Origin: Echinarachnius parma
Lineage: Eukaryota; Echinodermata; Echinoidea; Clypeasteroida; Echinarachniidae
Length of the DNA: 64,000 bases
NCBI GenBank assembly: GCA_037951105.1
Contig: JBAMJV010008997.1
Coordinates: 1-64,000, forward strand
Reading direction: 5' to 3'
Positions 46,001-56,185 of this stretch are shown one piece after another. The position numbers and the translations under genes were made by a program. Under the pieces are notes generated by a model. It had not been told where the DNA came from, did not search any database, and was given only the letters and a program-made list of their open reading frames with translations. The stretch's first letter is position 1, and every line of letters begins with the position of its first letter.

Positions 46001-48237
46001 TCTTTGATCCAGTCGGGTATGCGGCAGCTTTTGTCATACGGGCAAAAATAGGATTACAAAAGCTGTGGGAAGCGGGCGTTGATTGGGACGATGAGCTACC
46101 GGAGGAGTGTAATGCAGAATGGAGAAAGTTGTTTGAAGAAATGGAAGAACTAAACGGAGTCAAGTTCAAGAGATGCCTAACTCCAAGTGATGCTGTTGGG
46201 AGACCCATACTGTGTATCTTTTGCGATGCATCGATTATGGCGTTTGGGGCATGTGCTTATGTGAGGTGGGAAACAGCGGGTGGAAGTTATGATGTGCGGT
46301 TCATAACGGCCAAGTCAAGAGTAGCACCCCTAAAACAACTAACGGTTCCTCGACTAGAACTACAAGCAGCCGTACTTGCGAGTAGGTTGTATAAGAATAT
46401 TGCAACTGAAATGACAATGGAGTTCGAGGAGGTGATATTCATGACAGACAGCATGATTGCATTGTCATGGATCAGGAGCAGAGCTAGGAGCTTCAAGGTG
46501 TTTGTCTCAGCCAGAGTCGGGGAAATCCAGAGTTCTACAGATCCCAGCCAATGGCGACATATACCTGGAGAGGAAAATGTTGCAGATGATCTAACCAGAG
46601 GGTTAAAGGCAGATCAGTTGAGCGGCAGATGGAAGCAAGGACCCGACTTCCTGAGCAAGCCGAAATCAGAGTGGCCAGAGGAAGCCAAAGTCAACGAGAA
46701 ACTATCGCATGTGGAAAAGGAAAGACGGAAGGAACAGTCCGTCTTAACTGTGACAAATTCAGGAGAAGATGTCATTGACTGCGAACGATTTTCCAGATGG
46801 AGAAAATTAGTAAGAGTGACATCTTACGTGCTGAAGTTCGTGAGAAAGCAGAAGTCAAAGTGCAAAAAGGAAAATGATGAAAGTGGCACAGACACTAATG
46901 GCACTTTGACACCTGACGACCTGCAGAAAGGAGAAATCTACCTGATCAGAAATGCCCAGAGGTCTCTAAAATCTAGAGTTGAGAAAGGAGAGCTGAAAAC
47001 CCTGGGTCCATACACCGATGATGCAGGTATTATCAGAGTAGGAGGCAGAGTAGACAGAGCTGAAATGTCCTTTGAAAGGAGGCACCCAGCATTGCTTCCT
47101 TATGACCATTGGATATCGACTCTCATCACACGACATGAGCATGAAAGTGGGCACAATGGAGTAGCAGTAACCACAGCAAAAGTAAGGAGAAAGTACTGGA
47201 TTCTACATGGACACAAACTGTCAAAGACGGTGAAATTCAGATGTACTGTATGCAGAGCATTTGATCACAAAGCTGAAACGCAAGAGATGGCCGAGTTGCC
47301 CAAAGAAAGACTGACCCCAAATTCGCCGCCGTTCTACTATACGTCATGTGATTATTTTGGGCCGTTCGCAGTGAAGTTTGGGCGTAACAAAACCACCAAG
47401 CACTATGGCGTTTTGTTCACGTGCCTGAACACGAGGGCGGTGCACTTGGAACTTGCAGTGGACTGTTCTACGAAGGAGTTTCTCCAAGTGCTGAGACGAT
47501 TTTATGCAGTGCGAGGCCAGCCAGCAAAAATCTTCAGTGACAATGGAACGCGATTTGTGGGAGCCGAGCGTGAGCTAAGAGAAATGGTGAAAGGCTGGTC
47601 TACAGATGAACTGAGAGAATTATGTGCAGAAAAGGGCACAGAATGGACATTCATCACACCTGGTGCGCCACATCAGAACGGCTGCGCTGAGTCATTGGTG
47701 AAAAGCTGCAAATTTGCTCTAAAGAAGGCCATCGGAGAGCAAATTCTAACACCGTTTGAACTGTACACGTGCCTGCTAGAAACTGCCAATCTAGTGAACC
47801 AAAGGCCGATTGGCAGGATTCCGACAGATCCGGATGACGGGAACTACCTGAGCCCTAATGACATGCTGTTAGGACGTGCCTCGAGTGATGTTGCGCAAGG
47901 TCCGTTCAGCGAAACAAGAAATCCGAGGCATCGCGTCGAGCTCGTCCAGGGAATCGTCGACTCCTTCTGGAAGCGTTGGACCAGGGACGTTCTTCCGTTA
48001 CTAGCACCGAGGCGAAAATGGAACGTTGATCGGCGTAATGTTCGGGTGGACGATGTCGCTATGATGGCTGACGCTAACGCTGTACGTGGGAAATGGACGA
48101 TTGCTCGCGTAATCCAGGTGTACCCTGGACCGGACGGTAAAGTGCGTAATGTAAAAGTGAAAACACCTACTGCTGAATACCGCCGTCCAGTTACGAAAAT
48201 CGCGGTGATTTATCCAGCAGAAGGATACGAGGGTTAA
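43084..48237 (+). CDS. BEL/Pao gag-pol polyprotein, intact
   Basis: A single 1,717-residue frame. A charged coiled N-terminal region (1-120) precedes a gag domain of the BEL/Pao type (about 150-310). Two zinc knuckles follow, CX2CX4HX4C at 347-360 and CX2CX7HX4C at about 381-397. The aspartic protease has LLDTGA (D463). The reverse transcriptase has the first Asp at 794 and YMDD at 871-874. RNase H has D1048, E1092, D1122 and D1168. The integrase has an HHCC motif (H1353/H1357, C1387/C1390) and catalytic D1423, D1486, E1536, and a C-terminal region typical of BEL/Pao follows (about 1,620-1,717). All catalytic residues are present. The ATG is 60 bp after the LTR, and gag and pol share one frame, usual for the family. 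A small 18 bp tandem duplication in the Pro-rich linker (43,465-43,500) repeats VAPNPT. Confidence 0.97.
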   Translation: MATEPDKDLKLKRRTAKAKVTRLSNALQRLLDGDRDGDEVTEAFSKLQVAYQDLEVKHEAFCETIEDDAVFETEEAWLEICQRGYLDMQVKVKDLMKVKAAETSESESEPSVMDDTDSPTPHQASNSVAPNPTVAPNPTACKVQIERPRLPRFTGDVREYTTFSSDFHHLIDSRYSKRDSMSILRTCLQGKPLDLIKGIGNDYDAAWAYLDSIYGDPRFVADAIVNDLGKFRPLKEGEDARFCDLVHLVRKSFNTLKEVNRTSDIDNSHMLALVERKMSPQGRRFWFRYVETEKAEASFQLMIEWMTSEMRTRIRASAPLREGRPAASVSHLSEEEKQPQKRPDFKCWLCESSDHWVDQCKKILSKNQQERYQLMKENHACFSCLKRAGRDHNMRTCKRRRRCMQVEGGVQCTSFHHPLLHRTQQNEHVDLAGVNAKAAALLPVVRVKMQGPRETRTGNCLLDTGAQISLVRRAVAEELELPGNPTTINITKVGGDVETLQTKVYKMQLQSLDNDRPYRVTAIGLDCINDNIAEVQVDELAETFNLNGSQLHRGSGSVDVLVGIDHARLHQGETRQKGSLVARHSPIGWVIFGATAEEASIQGTVLNIQLAGPVDLRDFWTTEAMGVCHDPDQCQPKGLSKQETDEFKIIYNSCKKVEQQWMVPYPWEVDPATLLDNKSQAEKVLYTTENKLAKNEQHGKAYDDKIKEMVEMGFAKKLSEEEMDEYKGPVHYISHHAVIKPENKSTPIRIVFNSSAKYQGQSLNECWLKGPDLLNNLYGVLMRFRENDVALSADISKMYHRVLIPISDQHVHRFLWRNMDQTRKPDVYMMKVVTFGDKPAPAMAQMALLRTAEEGAARYPAAAEVITHNTYMDDICVSVPTAEEADKLSKEVDTVLADGGFKVKSWRSNKTAWKKDELEGNASKLLEKASGEKVLGVVWEDDQDVLSYRVNLKDNVTPTKMTKRSILSRVARIFDPVGYAAAFVIRAKIGLQKLWEAGVDWDDELPEECNAEWRKLFEEMEELNGVKFKRCLTPSDAVGRPILCIFCDASIMAFGACAYVRWETAGGSYDVRFITAKSRVAPLKQLTVPRLELQAAVLASRLYKNIATEMTMEFEEVIFMTDSMIALSWIRSRARSFKVFVSARVGEIQSSTDPSQWRHIPGEENVADDLTRGLKADQLSGRWKQGPDFLSKPKSEWPEEAKVNEKLSHVEKERRKEQSVLTVTNSGEDVIDCERFSRWRKLVRVTSYVLKFVRKQKSKCKKENDESGTDTNGTLTPDDLQKGEIYLIRNAQRSLKSRVEKGELKTLGPYTDDAGIIRVGGRVDRAEMSFERRHPALLPYDHWISTLITRHEHESGHNGVAVTTAKVRRKYWILHGHKLSKTVKFRCTVCRAFDHKAETQEMAELPKERLTPNSPPFYYTSCDYFGPFAVKFGRNKTTKHYGVLFTCLNTRAVHLELAVDCSTKEFLQVLRRFYAVRGQPAKIFSDNGTRFVGAERELREMVKGWSTDELRELCAEKGTEWTFITPGAPHQNGCAESLVKSCKFALKKAIGEQILTPFELYTCLLETANLVNQRPIGRIPTDPDDGNYLSPNDMLLGRASSDVAQGPFSETRNPRHRVELVQGIVDSFWKRWTRDVLPLLAPRRKWNVDRRNVRVDDVAMMADANAVRGKWTIARVIQVYPGPDGKVRNVKVKTPTAEYRRPVTKIAVIYPAEGYEG

Positions 48238-48320
48238 TTTAATAAGCTTCTGTGGCACAATTTAATAATTTGGTGAAATAATTTCGGTTTAGGATAATAA
48301 TGAGGTAAAGATTCCCTCAT

Positions 48321-48333
48321 TGGGCGGGGAGGA
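48321..48333 (+). other. Polypurine tract
   Basis: TGGGCGGGGAGGA directly precedes the 3' LTR, the place where plus-strand DNA synthesis is primed in LTR elements. The matching tRNA primer site after the 5' LTR was not obvious. Confidence 0.75.
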
Positions 48334-50132
48334 TGTTTCGCGGAGCGAATTATTTTTAGTTTGCATGTTCAGAGACACCATAGATTAGACATTTTAGAGA
48401 CACCGTACCGTACGTGACCTTTGCTCCGAATGCATGCACGTGAACGTTGAACGCGAAATATAAATCAGTTAGCACTTTCGACACACGCCGCAACGGATGT
48501 GATGTACGGCAGCTCAGAAAGTTTAAGCAGGACTCGCTAACTCGCCAGTTTACTGACGTTTATTTGCATTTGGAAGGATGTTAGTTTGTCCCGCCACAGA
48601 AGTAAGTTTAAAGAAATAAATGTTATAAATTTGTCTGATATGCCGCAGAATTGAGCAAGAACATTAGTGCTCAAAAATGGACTATGAATGAACTCAGTTG
48701 AACTTAGTAGCGTATCCAAAATGGCTGCGCACACATTATATTATTTCATGCTGTGTTTAGAAGTACGGATGTTTGAGTGATGAATTTAATGTATCAGTTA
48801 TTTAGTTAATTTGATAAATGTGCTGTCATATTCATAAATCAAATTATGGCACTAATTTAAAAGGATTTATATGAAATCATGAATTAATTGACATAGTTAA
48901 AAGATGTGCCAATTTGAGTGCTATGACTTATGTGAACAGAGTTGCCAAGTGTACCATGAACAGTTATAAGTTGTATTTTACAGAAGTGAATACAATTGGA
49001 AATTCTAAAACGTGAGGGTTGCTTATGGAAGGCAACCAGTTTTATATTTAGTCTGGTTTTCTGGAAAATGATTTGGATTGTGGAAAAACACAAATTGTGT
49101 TTTCCTGGTAAAAGATTGTCGGATTCATGAGATATTCGGTTAGACAAATCTTTGTTACTGAATTGATGAACTTGGCAGCTGTGGTGTATGATCAATTAAG
49201 AGTCAAAATAAAGACAAATGTGAGACTAAATGTATTACATTTACAATTTGAAGGTTTTATTGGTTAATGAGGTCAAAGATAAATGAGTTTCTAGTCATGT
49301 TAGTCGATCAAGGGTAATTGAATGTCGCTCTAGACAAACATACACAAGTTTATCCTACGCAAGAGTGATTCTATAAAATATAAAAGTAAACATGAGCATC
49401 AAAGACAAGTGTTGATGCCTGAAAGAGTAGATGTGGTTTATATTTGGGCATATTCAAATTAAGATATGCAAAGTGTTTGATTTACATGCAAATTAGATAT
49501 TTAAATTTGTATTACTAAAAACTGAATCAGTCAGTGGAAATTGTGGAATCACTTGTTAAATTTAATTATGCCGAGCTCATAGAATGACTGCCTGAGTTTT
49601 CTTACGTTATATTTATAGGATCAGATTTGATATAGGATTTATAAGGACAAGTTGAGACTTGAGAAAAACTCGTTCGTGAAGTGATAAGATAGTAATTCAT
49701 CAATTTGATTTACTCTGAATTAAGCACGTAATTTATAGATTTGATTTATTTGGAATTATGCACTTATGCAACAAAAGAATTTGGTTGTCATAAAATATTA
49801 AGACTTTTGAAAGGTGGGACAAAAAATTGTGAAGCTTAAAGAATATAAACTTAAGTAAGTGTTATATTTATCCTTTCATGAGCTGAATTTAAAGGAGTGG
49901 TTTGTTAATAGTTAAAGGTGCAGTAGCATCTGGTACATATTGAAAGGTTATTCTGAATTGTGAAGTTTCAGATACAAATGTAAACTAGATTGTGGATAAT
50001 GTACTTATTCCTTTCTCTGGTTCTTTCTGTTTGATTTACAGGTCGAAGAAAAATTAGCTTAACGGCTAAACATATCTCCACTTAAAAGCGGGACAAATTT
50101 CCTTATGCAGACTCCCTTGCGTCACTTATCCA
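48334..50132 (+). repeat. 3' LTR
   Basis: 1,799 bp, the same length as the 5' LTR and almost identical to it. It is followed by the right copy of the target duplication (ATATC, 50,133-50,137). Confidence 0.95.
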
Positions 50133-50137
50133 ATATC

Positions 50138-50390
50138 TATTAATGCATGTGAGATAATCTTCCCATTCATTGCCCACTGCGTTGCCAATTTAACTTGGAC
50201 GCAGTGCGAGCGCCACGAGAGCAGCCAAGAAAAGTGTACGATCTAAACAATAGCGAACAATGAACGCCGTTCTCCCCACGACCTCCACACGCTCTTCCCA
50301 CGTCCTCCACACGCTTCCAATTTTAGGAATGGGGATTAGGAGCGGCGCGAGATCGGCGCGAGAGCGTAGCTAGGTGTGACGGGGGTATAA
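50138..50390. other. Right remainder of the fold-back element, then a GTCACACC-family end
   Basis: 50,138-50,190 is the displaced outer right arm of the fold-back element at 40,975-41,225. It is followed by a CG-rich region with CCACACGCTCTTCCCACG-type units ending CTAGGTGTGACGG at about 50,385, related in inverted orientation to 33,011-33,330. Confidence 0.5.
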
Positions 50391-50887
50391 ACGACACTTG
50401 TACTATATCATTACAAATTAGCAGTTAACTTCACCATGCATGGAAGGTAAACATAAACGGCTTAGTGAGAAGCCCGTTAGAATGCAAAAAACAGCCGTTA
50501 AAACAGAAAAGGGCGAACTCCAAATACACATTGCTAAAAAAACAATTTTTATGAAACATTGTTAATGTGATGTTTCGTAACAATGATGGTTCCTCTTTGT
50601 ACATTTGTTAAAAAGTGTGGCATTTATTTATTTTTTCTTAAATAATTGAATACATTTGGGTTCCACATTTATTCCAATCGGATAAATTCATGCTATTGAT
50701 ATTTTAACCATTTCTCAACCGATTTTACGACTCAACGTTATCTTTTAAGCCAAGTGCTCTTCTATTTATAACAGTCTTGCATTACCTCATACATGTATTA
50801 TGTCCTGAAGCGCCCTCTATACCAAAACTAAATTATCCCTTTGATCGCTATACATTATATTCTCATTCTATTCTACAAGTATCTCAC
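50391..50887. other. Intronic DNA with an inverted MITE end
   Basis: GAAGCGCCCTCTATACCAAA at about 50,810, then CTAAATTATCCCTTTGAT, is the inverted end of the ATAGAGGGCGC MITE family (copies at 12,307 and 60,031). The rest is unremarkable. Confidence 0.45.
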
Positions 50888-51019
50888 CTTAGAAATCAGC
50901 TCATCGAGTCCTTCCGGTGAACATGTAATCTTCATATCGCCTTTGCCAGCATGTACGTGGATTGCATTTGCAGGGCCAACTGCATTGTAGTTACGTACTT
51001 CCTCATTGGCTTCGACCTC
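50888..51019 (-). CDS. Internal exon of the ROCO-ZU5-DD gene (NEEVRNYNAVGPANAIHVHA...)
   Basis: A 132 nt exon with acceptor GTCTTGTCCTAG before 51,019 and donor TCTAAG|GTGAGA after 50,888, phase 0 on both sides. It encodes about 44 residues ending near CSPEGLDELISK; I do not recognise the fold. The exit phase matches the 28.0 kb exon. The upstream ZU5 exon leaves in phase 1, so either an exon is missing between them or a second acceptor (GTCGAAG before 51,009, entry phase 1) is used, which would restore the frame directly. Confidence 0.72.
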
Positions 51020-51375
51020 CTAGGACAAGACAATAACTTTTTCATTATATTTGTACACTTTATTCATACAAAAGTCAAACAACCATACAGTATGTGCCTT
51101 CTCATATGAAGGGAGTAAGGTTACACATCACTAACGATGAAACCCGTACCTAGTTGTTCGGAAACATATACATTGATGTCACCTTCTCGAGGTTGTTTTG
51201 TTGAATGTTGCGGAGTCGCCCGATAAAACGTGTTTTACATGATACCAAATTGATATAACATGGTAACAGCTCAACGAACTGGGGTTTTGTTTTTGTTTAA
51301 ATGATCACAATTATAGGCGATTTGCGATAAATTATTTGCTTGCAGAAGAGATGCCATCGCAATTCGGAGATGGTC
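51020..51375. other. Intronic DNA, nothing certain
   Basis: A minus-strand open stretch around 51,190-51,290 ends at a possible donor (GAGAAG|GTGACA) but lacks a convincing acceptor of the right phase. It is left unannotated. Confidence 0.3.
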
Positions 51376-54140
51376 TTAATGCAGATGCCTTTGGGGGAAT
51401 AGGGTGCACAGACGAAGATAGCCAAAGTGCCCAGCACAGTTTCGGTCACTTCTGCCTCTGTTGAAAACATGTCTATATGCCTTCATGTAGACTTGCAGCC
51501 AGGTTGCTTTGCCTATATGAGAGAACCTTCTAGTGTTGTCAGCGCCAGTGAACGCATGAAAGGCTGGCAAAGCTTTTGCACTTTCTTCACCTATGGCTCT
51601 CATGATCGGCTCTATCCCCATAACCCCACAGGCCATGGAAACGGAAGTGTTCTTCAGCATGAGGTCATATTTTGCTATGACTAACACCGGGACATCTGTG
51701 TCTGTGGAACATAAAACCATCTGTGCATATGATGAGTTGCGCTGTGATGACATGACAGCCTGGTAGATCAACAGTGTGTCTGTTTCTTCATGATTGTTGT
51801 CCTGGAAAAGCAAGTATTCGTTGCTCCTGGTATACCCTGAGGAAGAGGTGATGACCAGTTTGTGTGATGTACTGTTGTACTATATAGAGCAAGATAGTTG
51901 GTCAGGTCAACCTTCGTCTTCTCATGTGAACGGAACCTGCTCATTGGGGTGTGGTTTATGTTTGTGTCATCTCTGACCTGGATTGATGCTCTTCCTTGCC
52001 TTCGCTTATCCCTGGTAGCACTCTTCAGAGAATCATTCCTGTACGTGTGAAAGACAAGGATGATTTCATCATAATCTCGTGTGAGGGACATCAGCCTGTC
52101 GTTGAAGTATTCACTGAGATCTTTGACTGTCAGTATGATTGCTGGTTTGTTGGCCATCTGCTGCAGAAAAACCATTCCATCTACCAGGGCTATCTTGCGA
52201 CTTAGAACATCTTGTGTGGTGTCCATCCAATCTTCTCGCTGTTGTGGAGTTACTTCTGCTGATGAGATGGATCAGCTTCGATTTTTCCAGGCATGACGGG
52301 ATTGTACCATCTGGGGCATAAAAGGCTCTCGGCTTCAGAGTGAATTCATGGTTTCCAATGGCCTCTTTCGGGTTGATGTCTCTGCTGGACCTTGTCCTTG
52401 GTCTGCTTTAGATCACCAGTCGTGTCTCGAAATTTTACTGTGGCTTTCTTGTTTGCAAACAAGAACATCTGGTTGTTCTCCTTCTTTGCTGGTGCCCATA
52501 GTCTGACATCTCCATTGATTCGCTCTGACACGTAGTCTTCATACAGCTTTTAAACCAGTCATCTGCATTCAAGATCGTTGGTACATACTTATCAGGAATG
52601 AAGGCAAGAATGATTACATTGTGCAGCTTATCACCATCAGCAGCAAATGGTTTTCCATGTTTCAATATGCCCTGATATTGTCGATAACATCATGCTCCTT
52701 CTTGACAGCACTTAGCCCAATGTCATGAGGCTCCCTGGTTTTGTGAGGTTCCAATTAGTCAAACTGACTATTTAACTCTTTTGCAACACGGGAGAGTTAT
52801 GGTGTGACCATGAAAAACCTCTTCCTAGCATTGGCTTGTTTGAGATGCCGACAAGTCGTTACTGAATTTCCATCAGCTTGTTGAGATGCTCGCATGCATG
52901 GTCCGCCCTGATGGATACAAAGGGAATGTCATTCTTCGTGACTGCAATGTTGCCTGCTTTCAGCTCTTCCTAGGTTTCAAGGTGATTGGTCCTCAGATCA
53001 TGCATGTCTGTGATGTATTTGGGCCAGAGTAGCTTGTATTTGATTCGGTCAAAGGCAAAGAAGAGCTTGCCCAGCTGCTCTCCGACTTGGGGATGAAGGT
53101 TCAGGTCAGCATTCCGGGTTGCAGCAACAAAAAACATGGTTGCTTCCACTCGATGCAGGTAGTTTATTATTGCATTGAACATCGCATTATTCGATCTCTG
53201 TTTCTGACATCAGCAGTGGTCAAGGGCTCAAGTACAGTGGTGTTTGCTTGTTACACAGACTCAGCTTTTGTATGCATGATCCCCTTAGAACAGACAGCTT
53301 TAACTCCCTCCTTTGCCTTCAGACAGATTTCAGTTGTCCTTAAAGAACTCCTCTAGTGCCATTGTATAAAGAACTACATATGCATAGGTATGGGCACGAA
53401 GAGCTCGCTTGTAATGGGTACTGTTCAGGATTTGCCTTGTTGTCACAGACCCGTAGACATCAGCTTCTATCCATGTATCATCAATAACAGTTCTCCATGA
53501 AGACACCAAGAGCGCAGAAGGAAGCCATGCCAACATGCTTTCCCAATCATGGAACAACTATGCGTTTCAGGTCAGGCCTGGTATCTAGCGGTTGGACCAC
53601 CTTTTCATAATGAGCCATGTCAAATGAAATGACAGAGGGGTGATCTTCACCAAAAGCCAGCTTTATCAGTTGACTTGCTTCCATGATCACAGTCAGCAGG
53701 GTTGACCATTCGTGAGCCACCTCTGGGAGTAGTGGAAGGGGTTCGACCTGGGTCAATGGCTTGCTTTCAGACAACTGTGAGTTGTATCCTAACCAGCCTG
53801 GAATATTGTTCGATGCTTCACTGCTGGATATAGCAGTAGCAACAATCCATCCTAGCTGTGACAGCTGGTAGAATCCTGAGATTCCCTTGCTGGTGACAAC
53901 GTGGTCTGTTCTCTTGGGAAGATGTGGGTTTGGCTTATCACCGTGCAGAATATCTAATTGGTATGGAATGACAGATAAACTCTGGGCATCGCCTATCTTC
54001 AGGGGTGGTGCAACTGGTTCTCCACGAACCTCTGCATTCTGGTATAAAGCAGTACACGTTCCATGGGTGCTTCATTTCCCATCCTTTTTCCAAAAGTCAT
54101 TGTTATCTATTGCGAATAACACAATGTCACCCTAACACAA
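51376..54140 (-). pseudogene. Decayed multicopy gene of unknown function (HEETDT/DTDV family)
   Basis: Coding similarity runs in one direction over 2.8 kb, broken by several frameshifts and stops. In order: GDIVLFAIDNND and PLKIGDAQSLSVIPYQ (about 54,140-53,980), PSVISFDMAHYEKVVQPLD (about 53,620), WIEADVYGSVTTRQIL (about 53,460), LFFAFDRIKYKLLWPKYI (about 53,050), LWAPAKKENNQMF (about 52,490), VFHTYRNDSLKSATRDKRR (about 52,050), then HEETDTLLIYQA, STDTDVPVLVIAKYD and LPAFHAFTGADNT (51,790-51,530). I know this layout from large uncharacterised proteins that occur in many copies in cnidarian and deuterostome invertebrate genomes. Its copy number suggests spread with mobile DNA, but that is inference. 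No intact frame remains. Confidence 0.75.
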
Positions 54141-54199
54141 TGTCAAGAATGGTCGTACATACAGCCCTTGGAACTATTTGGTGCTTTGTACAACAGCAT

Positions 54200-54890
54200 T
54201 AATTATTTTTCTGATTTCCATTGGATTACTTGGCCCTAAAAGGTGCTTTAGCTGTACAAATCAAATTTCTACGTAATTTAGTAGCTGGGATATTGACGAA
54301 AACTCTTTTTACGGCGGCCATTTAAAAAAATTGAAGATGTCGGCCATACAGGTATCAGGGAAGTGGAAACATTATTTTGCTGGTTACCACTGGATTCCTT
54401 GGCCCTGAAAATGGTGGTTTAGCTGTCAAAATCAAATTTCTAGGTTATTTAATAGCTAGGATATTGACGAAAACCCTTTTACGGTGGCCATTTTAAAAAT
54501 TCACGATGGCGGCCATATAGGTATCAGGGCAAATGGAAACATTATTTGTCTGATTACCAATTGATTCATTGGCCCTGGAAATGGTGGTTTATCTGTCAAA
54601 ATCAAATTTCTAGGTTATTTAGTAGCTGGGATATTGACGAAAACCCTTTTACGGTGGCCATTTTGAAAATCCAAGATGGTGCCCATATAGGTGTCAGGGC
54701 AAATGGAAACATTTGTTTCATGATTACCATTGGATTATTTCGGCACGAAAACGATGGTTTAGCTGTCAAAATAACTTTTTTAGGTTACTTAGTAGCTGGG
54801 ATATTGACAACAACCCTTTTTATGGCGGTCATTAAAAAAAATCCAAGATGGCGGCCGTAAAGGACTCGGGGCAAATGGAAACATTGTTTT
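54200..54890. repeat. Four tandem copies of a ~170 bp unit
   Basis: The landmark GATATTGACGAAAAC recurs near 54,290, 54,462, 54,632 and 54,802, a spacing of 170-171 bp. Each unit also has GCTGTCAAAATCAAATTTC and a CAAGATGGCGGCCATA-type motif. The copies differ by roughly 5-15%. Confidence 0.88.
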
Positions 54891-56185
54891 TTCTGCTTGC
54901 TTATACTATAAGGTTTCCACAAATTGTTAGTTTGTATACTCTCCACAAAATTCCAACGAAAATTAAAACCCATACATAGTGAACCCGACTAACAGTAATC
55001 CTGGCACAGTCTTGTTCTCATTACAGGATAGAGGCTAACTATTAAGAACAAATCAAGTATATTCAAGCATATTCACTATCCGACCATTATATATTTACTA
55101 TTAAAGAGAAAACTGACCAGGTAATTTATTTTCCATGTTTGAATTAACTTAACAGCCATCGGCATCACTTAGGTGTTCCCTGGCACAAACCTATTCCTAA
55201 GTTGATTTCTTATCCTTCGAGTTTGTGTCAGGTTTCTTCTGACTATCCGACCATTGAACAAGGTTTCTGGGACAAACAAACACTACTTGGGCATCCTAGC
55301 TCAGTTGATAGAGCATCGGTAATTTCAATCATGAATATCGTTATAAAAAAAGAACGAAATTTGGAAAAAATGAACCTGTTTCATGTTTCTATTAGTAATA
55401 CGAATACAGCGAGGTATGCGATAACTAATAGTGTTCTTAGAAAGTTTTGTTGATTTGACAAGATCCTTTTCAAGACCGAAATTCGCTTGTTCACCCATGA
55501 CGGAGTGGTTGTTGGCTGGGTATTTAAAAAGCGAAATTGACCCAGTATAAGGGGGGAGGGGGGGGGGGGGGGGAGGGGGTGCTATGGGTTTAGGGTAGGT
55601 GATTTTTCCAGATGCTAGTTACGGGAAGTAATGTCCTGGGATTGGTTAAAATAATCGACATTGACAACACAAATAATTACTAGCAAGCTAAAGAAAAGAC
55701 AGTATATTTCAGTTAATAGAACCTTACTACAATGAAAAATAATACCCCTTTCATTCAGTATAATGTTACAATTATAATTAACTCATATGTATGCCATTTT
55801 GAGCATGCATTTGCCTTTAAACACCATTATTGTATGGAGATAATGCTTACTTTTAGGCCTCCGTCTAGTTTACTGAAAACCCAGACGCGGAGCACGGGTT
55901 TTTTCTTGCGCGGCATACACTTTGGAAGAAAAGCTACGGAGGCAAACCGTTTGCCCGCTTCGAAGAAACTTCCGGCAAACCGAAGGATTGATTGAAACAC
56001 GGAGAAGCGGTCGAGAGAGAGCTCAATACTGCCTTTTGAAACTTTGCAACGGCGTGCATTTACTTCGACGGGTTTATATCCTGTTCCTGTTTTCATAAGG
56101 TGGGATACGAATCATTAGTCTGTACGATCGTTTGTTTTAACATTGTATACAGATAGGCTTAATTCGTCATCAAGGTTATGCTACA
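54891..56185. other. Intronic DNA with a tRNA-like fragment and a G homopolymer
   Basis: CCTAGCTCAGTTGATAGAGC at 55,295-55,314 resembles the 5' half (A box) of a tRNA, but no matching 3' half follows. A G-rich tract lies at 55,551-55,577. The GC-rich patch at 55,860-56,100 is not recognised. Confidence 0.4.

Larger units (their letters stand above)
41226..50132 (+). mobile_element. Complete BEL/Pao LTR retrotransposon, 8,907 bp
   Basis: Two 1,799 bp direct LTRs (TG...CA) enclose a single long gag-pol frame and a polypurine tract, all flanked by a 5 bp ATATC duplication. The LTRs differ at only two positions that I noticed, and the 1,717-codon frame has no interruption, so insertion was very recent and the copy may be active. 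There is no env-like frame: only 96 bp separate the pol stop from the 3' LTR. It lies on the strand opposite to the host ROCO gene, within its intron. Confidence 0.97.

Noticed and set aside
55295-55330. tRNA gene
   Set aside because: Only a 5' A-box-like half is visible; there is no anticodon stem, T-arm or matching acceptor strand.
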